NCBI RefSeq assembly: GCF_014648075.1
Contig: NZ_BMQK01000006.1
Coordinates: 207,956 to 271,955, forward strand
From: Streptomyces ruber
GTDB lineage: Bacteria > Actinomycetota > Actinomycetes > Streptomycetales > Streptomycetaceae
Length of the DNA: 64,000 nucleotides
Direction of reading: 5' to 3'
This document shows positions 35,053 to 44,829 of the stretch, piece after piece (positions within the stretch are counted from its first letter, which is position 1; each line of letters opens with the position of its first letter). The notes under the pieces were generated by a model that ran no database searches, was not told where the DNA came from, and worked only from the letters and a program-made list of their open reading frames with translations. A program made the translations under genes and the position numbers.

Positions 35053-36453
35053 TCAGGGACCGCAGGCGGCCAGCAGCTCCTCCACCTCCCGCGCCAGCGC
35101 CTTGGCCAGCAGGTCGAGGTCCGGCACGGCCTGCGCGTCGGCCACCAGCCCGTAGTGCACGCGCCCGCGGTAGGTCGACACCGCGACGGCGAGGGACTGG
35201 CCGCGCGCGAGCGGGGCGAGGGGGTAGATCTCGGTGAGCGGGCAGCCGCCCAGCTTCAGGCCCAGGCTCGGCAGCGGCACGCTGGTGACAAGGATGTCGA
35301 ACCACAGCCGGGCGGCCTGGCTGACCAGCGGTCCGCCCAGCCGGTGCCCGAGGGCGGGCACGTGGTCGGCGAGCAGCGCCACGGCGCCCGCGCCCCGGTT
35401 GGGCCCGGCGTCCTTGTTGCGGTCCATGGCCGCGCGGACGGTCCGCAGCCGCCCGAGCGGGTCCGGGTCGCCGACGGGGAGCCGTATCAGGTACCCGGAG
35501 AGCCGGTTGCCCTGCGGGTAGGCGGTGCGCGGACGGCGCCTGGAGACGGGGATCAGCGCGCGCGGCGCGACACCCTCGCTGCCGTCGCCGCGCTCGTCGA
35601 GCCAGCGGCGCAGGGCGCCCGCGACGATGGCGATGAGCACGTCGTTGACGGTGCCCCCGACGGTCTTGCGCACCCGGTGCACGTCGTCGAGGTCGACGAC
35701 CACCCCGGCGGTGTGCCGGGTGCCGGTGGGCTCGGAGGTCAACGCGGCCGTGGAGCGGACGTTCCAGGTGTGGCGGGCGACGGAGGTGCCGATGTCGAGC
35801 GCGCGGCCCAGGTCCGAGAGCGCTCCGCGCAGCAGCCCCGGCAGTTTGCGCACGTCGGGGAGGAGACCGCGCGAGGGCTCGGGGCGGCACGGCCGGGGCT
35901 CGGGCAGCTCCATCGGGTCCAGGATCCCGGCGGCGAGCGTCAGCGCGCGCAGTCCGTCGGCCAGGGCGTGGTGGAACTTGAACAGCACGGCGTACGACAG
36001 TCCGTCCGCGCCCGGCAGGACGTGCGCCTCCCACGGCGGCCGGCCGCGCTCCAGCGGGCGCTGCATCAGCGGGCCCGCGACCGCGTGGAAGTTCGCGGTC
36101 GGCGCGTGCAGCCGGACGTGCTCGAAGGGGTCGAAGTCGTCCGCCGGCTCACGGGCCGCGCCCCCGAGCGCCAGCGGCAGCCGCAGGTCCGGGAACCACA
36201 CGTCGCGGATCCGCATGCGCAGTCCGGGCACCCCGGCGGCGCGGGCGGCGAGCAGGTCCGCCGCGAGCGCTCCCGCGGTGGGCGAGGCCGCGGCGAAGAC
36301 GCCCAGCGCGCCCAGGTGCATGGGGTGCTCGGATGACTCGATGTTCCAGAACGCCAGGTCGAGTGGTGCGAGCAGGTCGGAAGTCAATGGCTTGCTCTCG
36401 CGTCGACGACGGGTGAGCTCAGCAGTCAATCGCCGAAGGGCAATTACGGTCAA
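35053..36453 (-). CDS. Wax ester synthase/diacylglycerol acyltransferase (WS/DGAT)
   Basis: Acyl-CoA-dependent O-acyltransferase making triacylglycerol or wax esters at the membrane or lipid body. It has LDLAFWNIESSEHPMHLGAL at the start, the catalytic FHHALADG (HHxxxDG) motif and the late GNRLSGYLIRLPVG block. Length (up to 466) is normal for the family. The start is unclear: TTG 36453 gives the longest frame; TTG 36387 (LTSDLLAPLD) fits family N-termini and follows GAGAG. It is monocistronic and separated from neighbours by hairpins. It belongs to primary storage-lipid metabolism and is not clearly tied to the PUFA-type locus. Confidence 0.88.
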   Translation of the reverse strand: MTVIALRRLTAELTRRRRESKPLTSDLLAPLDLAFWNIESSEHPMHLGALGVFAAASPTAGALAADLLAARAAGVPGLRMRIRDVWFPDLRLPLALGGAAREPADDFDPFEHVRLHAPTANFHAVAGPLMQRPLERGRPPWEAHVLPGADGLSYAVLFKFHHALADGLRALTLAAGILDPMELPEPRPCRPEPSRGLLPDVRKLPGLLRGALSDLGRALDIGTSVARHTWNVRSTAALTSEPTGTRHTAGVVVDLDDVHRVRKTVGGTVNDVLIAIVAGALRRWLDERGDGSEGVAPRALIPVSRRRPRTAYPQGNRLSGYLIRLPVGDPDPLGRLRTVRAAMDRNKDAGPNRGAGAVALLADHVPALGHRLGGPLVSQAARLWFDILVTSVPLPSLGLKLGGCPLTEIYPLAPLARGQSLAVAVSTYRGRVHYGLVADAQAVPDLDLLAKALAREVEELLAACGP

Positions 36454-36524
36454 GTACGATCAAGCTACGCTCAGTTAACAACGGATTACGTCCCGATCTT
36501 CCGAAAGGCATGGGATTCCTGGGA

Positions 36525-36601
36525 CACCTGCGGCGATGTCACCGCAGGTGACACCCCGCGCGGCGGCACACCCCACCCGGACGGCCGCGGGCCGTCCGGG
36601 T
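36525..36601. terminator. Two consecutive hairpins upstream of WS/DGAT
   Basis: Stem 1 is CACCTGCGG/CCGCAGGTG (36525-36533 with 36542-36550). Stem 2 is ACCCGGACGGC/GCCGTCCGGGT (36575-36585 with 36591-36601). Neither has a T run. They sit between the GH2 3' end and the WS/DGAT 5' end. Confidence 0.5.
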
Positions 36602-36621
36602 CACCGGCCGCGCGCCGGCCG

Positions 36622-36660
36622 TGAGCCCGGCCCGCCGGACATGCCGGCGGGCCGGGCTCA
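36622..36660 (-). terminator. Strong terminator after the GH2 gene
   Basis: A perfect 17-bp stem TGAGCCCGGCCCGCCGG with its complement and a 5-nt ACATG loop, 42 bp beyond the GH2 stop codon. Confidence 0.8.
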
Positions 36661-36701
36661 CGGGTCCCGCGTCGCGCCGCGCACCGGAGTGCGCGCCGGG
36701 G

Positions 36702-39314
36702 TCAGGACGCCGGGCACCCCGCCGGAGCCGGCCGGGACGCGTCGCCGATCAGCGCCTCGTGCGCGGCCCTGACCCGTTCCACGTCCGGCTTGACCACCGC
36801 GCGGTCGTAGGTCGTCAGCCCGTTCAGCTCACCCTCGACGTCCGAGATCTGGGTGTAGACGGCGCCGTTGCTGCCCCGGCAGACGAGCGACCGCACCTCG
36901 TCGAGCTTGGTGAGGTAGTCGTCGGTGTACGTCGCGGGGTCGACGTCGACGTACGACATCTGGACGGACCAGGCGTGCCCAGGCACCCCGAGCCCCAGAC
37001 CGCCGTACTCCCCCGTGACCAGGGCGCGCCTGCCGTCGGGGGACGGCGGCAGGGCGGGCGAGGGGTAGCCGTGCTCGTCCATGATGTCGCCGGCGCCCCC
37101 GTCGGCGCCGAGGTTGAGGCCCGACTGGTTGTTGACCAGACGGGTCGGGTCCCACGCCTTCGCCTGCTCGGCGACGCGCCCCACGTCGTACTGGCCCCAG
37201 CCCTCGTTGAAGGTGACCCACATGACGACCGACGGGCTGCTGATGTGCTCGTCGATCATCTCCTTCATCTCGCTCTCGTACTGGGCCCGGGCCGCCGCGG
37301 ACGGGGTCCGGCCCGCGGCCGTCGCGGGCATGTCCTGCCAGACCAGCAGGCCCAGCCGGTCGGCGTGGTAGAACCAGCGGTCGGGCTCGACCTTGATGTG
37401 CTTGCGCACGGAGTTGTAGCCGAGCTCCTTGTGCAGCTCCAGGTCGTACGCCAGGGCCTCGTCGGTGGGCGCCGTGTGCAGGCCGTCGGGCCAGAAGCCC
37501 TGGTCGAGGGTGGCCATCAGGAAGACCGGCTCACCGTTGAGCATGGTGCGCGGGACGCCGTCCACCTGCTCCACGGAGATGTCCCGCAGACCGAAGTAGC
37601 TGCCGACGCGGTCGGCGCCGACGGTCACCTTCAGGTCGTACAGGAAGGGGTCGTCCGGGGACCACAGCCTGGGATTCCTGATCTTCAGGGTCAGCGGCTC
37701 GCCCGTGCGGCCGCTCACCGTGGCGACCTTGCGCCTGCCGTCGTACGCCGTCGCCGTGACCCGTACGCCGTCGCGCACGCCCTGCGGCTCGACGGTCACC
37801 GTGCCGGCCGCGGCGTCGGGTACCAGTTTGAGGTTGTCCACGTGGTCGGCGGCGACCGGCTCCATCCACACCGTCTGCCAGATGCCGGAGGACGGGGTGT
37901 ACCAGATGCCGCTCGGGTCCAGGCGCTGCTTGCCCACCGGCGGGTTCTCGCCGTTCGCCGCGTCCGTCGGGTCGTACACGCCGACGATCAGTTCCTGGGT
38001 GCGGCCGGGCTTCAGTGCGTCGGTGATGTCGGCGCTGAACTTGTCGTAGCCGCCCTTGTGCTCGGCGACCTTCGTGCCGTTGACGTACACCTCGCTCCGC
38101 CAGTCGACGGCGCCGAAGTTCAGTTTCAGCCGCTGGTCCGCCCTGCCGATGCGCCAGTCCTTCGGGACCGTGAAGGTGCGGCGGTACCACATGCGGTCCT
38201 CGTGCCGCTGGATGCCGGAGAGCTGGGACTCCACCGGGTACGGGACGAGGATGCGCTCCTTCAGGTTCTTCCCGACGGGCGGCTGCTCGCCCTCCTCGGC
38301 GGCGGCGAACTGCCAGCGGCCGTTGAGGTTCCGCCAGTCGCCGCGGGTCAGCTGCGGGCGCGGGTACTCGGGCAGCGCGTTGTCCGGCCCCACCTCGTCG
38401 GCCCAGCGGGTGCGCAGCTCGTGCGTGGAGCGGTTGACGCCGCTCGTCAGGAACTCTTTGACAACGTTGCCGTCGCTGTCGGCGAGGCCGCCCTCGCCGT
38501 CGTAACGGACGTCGGCGCTGCCGCGCGCCGTACCGGTCTTGTTGCCGACGACGGGTTCGTCGAGCGCGACGAGCAGGGCCGTGGGGTCGGCCGGGTCCAC
38601 CGTCGCCGAGCCCAGCGGCCAGGTGGCGCCGCCGATCACCGCGTCGAGGTGGTCGGTGAAACCGGCCGGGGGCGCGGCGAGGTCCTTGGCGAAGTCGAGC
38701 TTCAGGGTGCGGCCGGAGGCGACGACCTCGGCCGCGACCGGTCCGTCGTAGTCGAAGTCCGCGGGCAGCCGGAACGCCGACTGCGGGACGGGCTCCTTGG
38801 CGCCGCCGGGCGGTGTCCAGCGCAGATGGAGGTTGGAGCCTCCGTAGTGCTCGAAGTACTCGACCTTGATGTCCACCGGCTGCCCGGCCGTCAGCTCGAC
38901 CGGTTCGGCGGTCTGCTCCCGGTCCCAGTCGTCGACCCAGTGGTCGATGGCGAGCTTCCCGTCGATCCAGAGGCGGAAGCCGTTGTCGCCGATGACGGAG
39001 AAGGTGTGGGCGCCGGTCTCCTCCGGCACGAGGCTGCCGGTCCAGCGGACGCTGACGTCGTCCGACTGCCCGGTGGCGAAGGACAGCCTCGGCTCCAGGT
39101 TCCCGAAGTCGAGGTCGGGGTCGAACACGGTGGCCTTGAGCTCGTGGAAGTCGAAGGCGCCCTTGGCGGAGTGGGTGTAGTACTCGCCCTTCAGGCCGTG
39201 GATCTCCACGGGGTCGTCGGCGGCGGTGGCGGCGGGCGCTGCGGTCAGCCCCGTGACGCCGAGCGCCGCGGCGAGCAGTAGCGCGAGTCGGTCTCCGAGT
39301 CGTCTTGTGCGCAC
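36702..39314 (-). CDS. Secreted glycoside hydrolase family 2 enzyme with PA14 domain
   Basis: An 870-residue exported enzyme. The signal peptide (RTRRLGDRLALLLAAALG, cleavage near APAATAA) is followed by a PA14 carbohydrate-binding domain (about 35-185, GLKGEYYTHSAKGAFDFHEL), a GH2 jelly-roll domain, an immunoglobulin-like domain and a TIM barrel. The acid/base Glu is in TFNEGWGQ and the nucleophile is probably Glu in VTGEYGG. This resembles GH2 beta-galactosidase/glucuronidase relatives; the sugar cannot be read from sequence. The GTG at 39314 is chosen because GGAGAGG precedes it and the signal peptide begins there. A palindromic TTACATCG element upstream suggests sugar-responsive control. 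Confidence 0.9.
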   Translation of the reverse strand: MRTRRLGDRLALLLAAALGVTGLTAAPAATAADDPVEIHGLKGEYYTHSAKGAFDFHELKATVFDPDLDFGNLEPRLSFATGQSDDVSVRWTGSLVPEETGAHTFSVIGDNGFRLWIDGKLAIDHWVDDWDREQTAEPVELTAGQPVDIKVEYFEHYGGSNLHLRWTPPGGAKEPVPQSAFRLPADFDYDGPVAAEVVASGRTLKLDFAKDLAAPPAGFTDHLDAVIGGATWPLGSATVDPADPTALLVALDEPVVGNKTGTARGSADVRYDGEGGLADSDGNVVKEFLTSGVNRSTHELRTRWADEVGPDNALPEYPRPQLTRGDWRNLNGRWQFAAAEEGEQPPVGKNLKERILVPYPVESQLSGIQRHEDRMWYRRTFTVPKDWRIGRADQRLKLNFGAVDWRSEVYVNGTKVAEHKGGYDKFSADITDALKPGRTQELIVGVYDPTDAANGENPPVGKQRLDPSGIWYTPSSGIWQTVWMEPVAADHVDNLKLVPDAAAGTVTVEPQGVRDGVRVTATAYDGRRKVATVSGRTGEPLTLKIRNPRLWSPDDPFLYDLKVTVGADRVGSYFGLRDISVEQVDGVPRTMLNGEPVFLMATLDQGFWPDGLHTAPTDEALAYDLELHKELGYNSVRKHIKVEPDRWFYHADRLGLLVWQDMPATAAGRTPSAAARAQYESEMKEMIDEHISSPSVVMWVTFNEGWGQYDVGRVAEQAKAWDPTRLVNNQSGLNLGADGGAGDIMDEHGYPSPALPPSPDGRRALVTGEYGGLGLGVPGHAWSVQMSYVDVDPATYTDDYLTKLDEVRSLVCRGSNGAVYTQISDVEGELNGLTTYDRAVVKPDVERVRAAHEALIGDASRPAPAGCPAS

Positions 39315-39378
39315 GGATCCTCTCCTTCGAGGAAGCGGTGGCGGCTCGTTGCTCAGATGCTTCGGGTCCTGCACACCG

Positions 39379-39401
39379 TTACATCGGTTACATCGTTGTA
39401 A
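39379..39401. promoter_or_regulatory. Candidate operator upstream of the GH2 gene
   Basis: GTTACATCG occurs twice in tandem, and the second copy forms the palindrome TTACATCGTTGTAA (39388-39401, 5-bp arms, 4-bp spacer). It lies about 65-85 bp upstream of the GH2 start, where a LacI- or GntR-type sugar regulator could bind. No regulator gene is adjacent. Confidence 0.5.
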
Positions 39402-39470
39402 AGGACTTCAGGACCTGAGCATGACAACACGGATTCCACTTCCCGTCCAGAGACCGGACCGGCACGGCCC

Positions 39471-40688
39471 TCACAGAACGCGCTGGCCCTTGCCGAGGGC
39501 GATCACTCCGCCCCTGGACACCGTGTACAGCTCCGCGTCCCGCTCGGGGTTGACCCCGACGGCCGCGCCCGGCGGTACCTCGATGTTCTTGTCCAGGACC
39601 GCACCGCGCACGACCGCGCCCCTGCCGACGTGCACGTTGTCGTGCAGCACCGAGTTCTGCACGACCGCTCCCGGGTCGACCACCACCCCCGGCGACAGCA
39701 CGGACCGCGTCACCTGGCCCCGGATCAGGCATCCCGCGCTGATGATCGACTCGCTCGCCATGCCGCCGGCGTTGAAGCGGGCCGGGGAGAGCTGCCCCGA
39801 GGTCGTGAGGATGGGCCACTGGCGGTTGTAGAGGTTGAAGGCGGGACGCTCGGCGATGAGGTCCATGTGGGACTCGTAGTACGCGTCCAGGGTGCCCACG
39901 TCACGCCAGTAGCCCTGGTCGCGGCTGGTCTCGCCGGGCACGTGGTTGGTGCCGAAGTCGTACAGCTGCGCCTCGCCCCGCTCGGTGAGCTGGGGCAGGA
40001 TCGAGCCGCCCATGTCGTGCACGGAGTCCTCGTCCTCGGCGTCGCGGTGCAGCGCGTCCACGAGGGCCTTGGTGGTGAACAGGTAGTTGCCCATCGACGC
40101 GAACACGCACTGGGGGTCGTCGGGGAGGCCCGGAGGATCGGCGGGCTTCTCCAGGAACCGCTCCACGGTCCGGCCGTCGGACCCGGGCATGATCACCCCG
40201 AACGACCGCGACTCGGCGCGCGGCACCCGTATCCCGGCGACCGTGACGCCCGCGCCGCTCTCGACGTGCTGCCGGAGCATCTGCCGCGGGTCCATGCGGT
40301 AGACATGGTCGGCGCCGAACACCGCCACGTAGTCGGGCCGTTCGTCGTGGATCAGGTTCAGCGACTGGTGGATCGCGTCCGCGCTGCCGAGGTACCAGTG
40401 CGGGCCGAGCCGCTGCTGGGCCGGGACCGGGGTGACGTAGTTGCCGAGCAGGCTCGACATCCGCCAGGTGGTGGTGACGTGCCGGTCCAGCGAGTGCGAC
40501 TTGTACTGCGTCAGCACGCAGATGCGCAGGATGTCCGCGTTGACGAGGTTGGAGAGCACGAAGTCGATCAGGCGGTACGTGCCGCCGAAGGTCACCGCGG
40601 GTTTCGCGCGGTCGGCGGTCAGCGGCATCAGCCGCTTGCCCTCCCCGCCCGCCAGCACTATCCCCAACACCGAAGGTCCACCGCGCAT
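39471..40688 (-). CDS. glgC: Glucose-1-phosphate adenylyltransferase
   Basis: A 405-residue ADP-glucose pyrophosphorylase: glucose-1-phosphate plus ATP gives ADP-glucose and pyrophosphate, for glycogen and maltose-1-phosphate synthesis. The nucleotidyl-transferase signature is VLAGGEGKRLMPLTADRAKP; GGTYRLIDFVLSNLVNA and YVAVFGADHVYRMD (catalytic Asp) follow. The C-terminus is a left-handed beta-helix with hexad repeats. The ATG at 40688 follows AGGGG. It is downstream of glgA on the same strand (118-bp gap), a common actinobacterial pair. Confidence 0.95.
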   Translation of the reverse strand: MRGGPSVLGIVLAGGEGKRLMPLTADRAKPAVTFGGTYRLIDFVLSNLVNADILRICVLTQYKSHSLDRHVTTTWRMSSLLGNYVTPVPAQQRLGPHWYLGSADAIHQSLNLIHDERPDYVAVFGADHVYRMDPRQMLRQHVESGAGVTVAGIRVPRAESRSFGVIMPGSDGRTVERFLEKPADPPGLPDDPQCVFASMGNYLFTTKALVDALHRDAEDEDSVHDMGGSILPQLTERGEAQLYDFGTNHVPGETSRDQGYWRDVGTLDAYYESHMDLIAERPAFNLYNRQWPILTTSGQLSPARFNAGGMASESIISAGCLIRGQVTRSVLSPGVVVDPGAVVQNSVLHDNVHVGRGAVVRGAVLDKNIEVPPGAAVGVNPERDAELYTVSRGGVIALGKGQRVL

Positions 40689-40805
40689 GCCGCCCGCCCC
40701 TCTACGCCCGGTCGTGCTGTCCGGCTCCGCTTCTCTGATGCCCCGGCCGGACTCTCTGATGCCCTGGCCGGTACCCGCCGCCACTCCCGCCGGTACCCCC
40801 TGGTG

Positions 40806-41960
40806 CTAGTACCCCTGTTTGACGACTTCCTCGTACAGACGGACGGTACGCCGGGCCACCGCGTCCCAGCCGAACTCCCGTACCGCGCGCTCCCGTCCGG
40901 CCGCACCCATGCGCCGGGCGGTCCCCGGGTCGGCGAGCACCGTGTCGAGGGCGTGCGCGAGCCGTTCCTCGAAGCCGTCCCCGGGGTCGGCGAGCAGCCC
41001 GGTCACACCGTCCTCGACCACCTCCGGGATGCCCCCCACGCGCGAGCCGACGACGGCGGTCCCGCACGCCATCGCCTCCAGGTTGACGATGCCCAGCGGT
41101 TCGTACACCGACGGGCACACGAACACGGCGGCGTGCGTGAGGAGCTGGACGACCTCCGCGCGCGGGAGCATCTGCGGGATCCAGTGCACTCCCTCGCGTA
41201 CGGCCTTCAGCTCGCGGAACAGCTCGCGGAACTCCCGGTCGATCTCCGGGGTGTCGGGCGCGCCCGCGCACAGCACGAGCTGCGCCGCGGGGTCGATGTG
41301 CCGTGCGGCGCGCAGCAGTTGGGGCACGCCCTTCTGGCGGGTGATCCGGCCGACGAACAGGACGTAGGGCCGCGCCGGGTCCAGGCCCACGCGGTCGAGG
41401 GCGTCCGTGCCGTGGTCCGGCCGGTACAGGGAGGTGTCGATGCCGTTGTGCACCACGTGGACCCTGGCCGGGTCCAGCGCCGGGTAGCAGATGAGGATGT
41501 CCTCGCGCATGGCGGCGGACACGGCGATCACCGCGTCGGCGGCCTCGATCGCGCTGCGCTCGGCCCAGCCGGACAGCTCGTACCCGCCGCCGAGCTGTTC
41601 GGCCTTCCACGGGCGCAGCGGCTCCAGCGAGTGGGCGGTCATGACGTGCGGAACGCCGTACAGCAGCTTGGCGAGGTGGCCGGCGAGATTGGCGTACCAG
41701 GTGTGCGAGTGGACGAGTTCGCGGTCCTCCAGGCGGGCCGCCATCGACAGGTCCACGGAGAAGGTGCGCAGCGCGTCGTTGGCTCCGTCGAGCGAGGACC
41801 AGGGCCGGTGCCGGACGACTCCGCCCGCGGCGCCCTCGCCCCAGCAGTGCACGTCCAGCTCGGTCAGCGACCTGAGCTCCCGGGCCAGGAACTCGACGTG
41901 GACGCCCGCACCGCCGTACACGTCCGGCGGGTACTCCCGGGTCAGCAGGCCGACACGCAC
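40806..41960 (-). CDS. glgA: GT4 glycogen synthase / maltose-1-phosphate synthase (GlgA/GlgM type)
   Basis: A 384-residue GT-B glycosyltransferase of family GT4: VGLLTREYPPDVYGGAGVHV at the start, FVGRITRQKG, and the E-x7-E motif in VYEPLGIVNLEAMACGTAVV. This short actinobacterial 'GlgA' is the type whose mycobacterial member (Rv1212c, GlgM) makes alpha-maltose-1-phosphate from ADP-glucose and glucose-1-phosphate, so that activity is as likely as classical glycogen synthase. The GTG at 41960 has a G-rich but weak ribosome site. It sits upstream of glgC, which supplies ADP-glucose. Confidence 0.92.
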   Translation of the reverse strand: MRVGLLTREYPPDVYGGAGVHVEFLARELRSLTELDVHCWGEGAAGGVVRHRPWSSLDGANDALRTFSVDLSMAARLEDRELVHSHTWYANLAGHLAKLLYGVPHVMTAHSLEPLRPWKAEQLGGGYELSGWAERSAIEAADAVIAVSAAMREDILICYPALDPARVHVVHNGIDTSLYRPDHGTDALDRVGLDPARPYVLFVGRITRQKGVPQLLRAARHIDPAAQLVLCAGAPDTPEIDREFRELFRELKAVREGVHWIPQMLPRAEVVQLLTHAAVFVCPSVYEPLGIVNLEAMACGTAVVGSRVGGIPEVVEDGVTGLLADPGDGFEERLAHALDTVLADPGTARRMGAAGRERAVREFGWDAVARRTVRLYEEVVKQGY

Positions 41961-42190
41961 CCGGAACCCCCCTGTCTCAGCGGTGCCTCAGCGGTTGGTC
42001 CCCACATGGTGACCCAGCTCCGACGGTTGCGGAAGAGCACCGCCGGGCGCGCACGGAGCAGGCACGGTTCCGTACCTGGTCGGCCGGGCTGGACGGGCGT
42101 GCGGCCCGGTCGGATCGGGGTGGAGTGGCGGGTTCCGCCGGTTCGGTGGCCGGTTGCACCGGGACGCGAACCGGAACCCGTGCGCCGTCG

Positions 42191-42499
<309 letters not shown>

Positions 42500-42512
<13 letters not shown>

Positions 42513-43249
42513 CGGCGGGGCGGGCGGTCGAAGCAGCAGTCGCCGCACACGCCGCCGCCGGGCGCCCGGTAGTACAGGCAGCAGCTACGGCGGCGCAGGG
42601 TGACGGGGTCGAGAGTGCCGGACAGGAACGGGTGCGCGAGCAGCTCCGCGGCGACGGCGCGTGCCCGGTCGCCCGCTTCCGGGTGAGCCCCCGTGCGCGC
42701 CCATCGGTCGATCTGCCGCACGGCACCCGTGAGCGCGGAGGCCGCGTTGCCCCGCAGCAACCCGTCCGGCAGCCGGAAGCGGGCCCGCAGGACCGCAGCC
42801 AGCGGGGCCAGGTGCCGGTCCCGTACGAGGTCGCCGAGCGCGTCGGCGGGCAGGAACCGCACCTCGGCCAGCCACAGGTCGTCGGGGGCGCCGGCCTCCG
42901 GGTCCCAGCGCAGCAGCCGCGGAGCGAGGTCGGGCACGTGACCGTACACGGCGACCGAGCCGAGCGCCACGGACCACAGCCGGGCCACGAGTCCCTGGTG
43001 CGCCACCGAGGCCGCGACCCTTGTCTCGGACGTACGGAGGGAGCCGGCGACCTTGCGCACGCGGGCGGCCACCGGGTCCCCGTGGGCCTCCCGTGCGCCC
43101 GCGCCGTCGCCCTTCCGGGCGGCGTACGCCCGGACGAGGGTGGGCAGGGATCCCTGAGGCGGTTCTCCCGTACGCAGGACGAAGAAGCCGCCGAGCGTGC
43201 CGAGCGCGGTGAGGTCGGGGTCGAGGTTCACAGGAGGCAGTACTACCAA
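42500..43249 (-). CDS. FhuF-like (2Fe-2S) protein
   Basis: 249 residues. The C-terminus has the FhuF-type cluster motif CC-x10-C-x2-C (SCCLYYRAPGGGVCGDCC), followed by a short Arg-rich tail. The upstream region is helical with HQGLVARLWSVALG. Family members reduce ferric siderophores in the cytosol. No siderophore or ABC transport genes are adjacent. The longest start is TTG 43249; GTG 43231 (VNLDPDLTALG) is an alternative, and neither has a strong ribosome site. The minisatellite reaches its stop codon, so the last residues may vary between strains. Confidence 0.82.
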
Positions 43250-43458
43250 GGACCCCGACCGACCTCATCAGGGCATCCCTCAAGGGGGCGCCCCCCTTGG
43301 GTATGACGGGGCGGTCCTTCTACTCCCACGGTAGTAGGCCCGGATGAGTGCTCAGGGACGACGACGTGAACACTTTTGCGAGGCATCGTGGACACCATGG
43401 ATTCCGCCCCTTCGCCACGCCGGGCCGAGCGCCTCCGCACCTCGCGGAGGAGCGGCTG

Positions 43459-44811
43459 ATGAGCACGCTCGCGCTGTCCGTGCTGCTGCAGATCGTCTCC
43501 GCCGTCGTGTACGCGGGCGGCGCGATCGTGCAGGAGCGGGTCGCGGTGTCCTCCCCCGGCCGTTCGTACGCGCCGGTGCGCCGCCCGGGCTGGTGGGCGG
43601 CCGTGGCGCTGAACGGCCTCGGCGGGGTGCTCCACGTGGCGGCGCTGGCCTACGGTCCGCTGAGCCTGGTGCAGCCGCTCGGCGCGCTGACGATCGTGTG
43701 CGCGCTGCCGATGGCCGCGGTGTTCGTGGGCCGCAGGGCCGGGGCGACCGCCTGGCGGGGCGCGGTCATGGCCACGGTGGGCCTCGCGGGCCTGCTCGCG
43801 CTGGTCGGCACGGCCGAGGCGCAGTCCCTGCACGGCGCCCAGCGCGTGGTGGCCGCGGCCGTGACCGGCGGCGCGGTGGTGGCGCTGATGACGGCGGCCC
43901 GCACGGCGCACCGGCACCCGGCGGTGCGCAGCACGCTGCTGGCGCTGGCGGCCGGGGTCGCCTTCGGCATGTCCTCGGTGTTCACGAAGACGGTCGCGGT
44001 GGACTGGTCCGGCGGTGTCTCCACCGGCCCGGACGCATGGCCGAGCCTGGTACTGATAGGCGTTCTCGCGACGGCCGGCATGCTGCTGTCCCAGGCGTCC
44101 TACCGGGGCGCGGGGCTGGCCGCTCCGCTGGCCACGCTCACCGTGGTGAACCCGGTGGTGGCGGCGGCGGTCGGCATCACGATGTTCGGCGAGACCTTCC
44201 GCCACGGCACGACCGGGACCGTTCTCGCGCTGGGCTGCGGTGTCGTCGCCGCGGGCGGGCTGATCCTGCTGACCACGGAACGGCTGGCAGCGGAGCGGCC
44301 GGAGCCGGCGGTCGGCACGGCGACGGGGGCGGGCGAGGACGGGCCGAAGCCGGAGGAACCGGGCACGGACGACGCCGGATCCGCGCCGACCGGCGCGAGG
44401 CCGGAGCCGGCCGGTGCGGGACCGGCCGGTGCGGGACCGGCCTGCGCGGGGCCGCCCCGCACCGGGGCTGCAGGCGCCGTGCCGATACGCGGCGGGGTGC
44501 CGATACGCGGCGGGGTGCCGATACGCGGTGCGGTGGCGATACGCGGTGGGGTGGCGGCCGGTGCCGGGCCCGCCTCCGTGAACGAGCTGCTCGCGGTCCT
44601 CGGCATGCGGTCCGCCGACGCGATACCCGCGACACCCGCGACACCCACCAGCACCCGCCGGATGACGGCACCGGTGCCACCGGCCCGGCGGGAGAGCCCG
44701 TACGGCGACGGGGAGCCGGGCGGCACGTACCCGCGCCGCCACGGCTCCCACGTTCCCGACGGGCTGCCTGTCAGCGTCCTCGACCGGCACCGCTCTCCGG
44801 CGGCGTCCTGA
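43459..44811 (+). CDS. DMT-superfamily membrane transporter with long low-complexity tail
   Basis: 450 residues. About nine to ten membrane segments (residues 1-285) in EamA/NIPA-like pattern: LLQIVSAVVYAGGAIVQE at the start, SLVQPLGALTIVCALP in the middle and TVVNPVVAAAVGITMFGE in the second half. About 165 residues of Pro/Ala/Gly-rich cytoplasmic tail follow, including the tandem repeat VPIRGGVPIRGGVPIRGAVA. The ATG at 43459 follows GGAGGAG. The substrate is unknown. The tail is much longer than the family norm. Confidence 0.85.
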   Translation: MSTLALSVLLQIVSAVVYAGGAIVQERVAVSSPGRSYAPVRRPGWWAAVALNGLGGVLHVAALAYGPLSLVQPLGALTIVCALPMAAVFVGRRAGATAWRGAVMATVGLAGLLALVGTAEAQSLHGAQRVVAAAVTGGAVVALMTAARTAHRHPAVRSTLLALAAGVAFGMSSVFTKTVAVDWSGGVSTGPDAWPSLVLIGVLATAGMLLSQASYRGAGLAAPLATLTVVNPVVAAAVGITMFGETFRHGTTGTVLALGCGVVAAGGLILLTTERLAAERPEPAVGTATGAGEDGPKPEEPGTDDAGSAPTGARPEPAGAGPAGAGPACAGPPRTGAAGAVPIRGGVPIRGGVPIRGAVAIRGGVAAGAGPASVNELLAVLGMRSADAIPATPATPTSTRRMTAPVPPARRESPYGDGEPGGTYPRRHGSHVPDGLPVSVLDRHRSPAAS

Positions 44812-44829
44812 AGGACGCGGCGGCGCTGC

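Noticed and set aside
31206..36453. SDR, GNAT, zinc-ribbon SDR and WS/DGAT as part of the biosynthetic locus
   Set aside because: A convergent terminator at 31176-31197 separates them, and no shared operator motif was found. WS/DGAT is a general storage-lipid gene.
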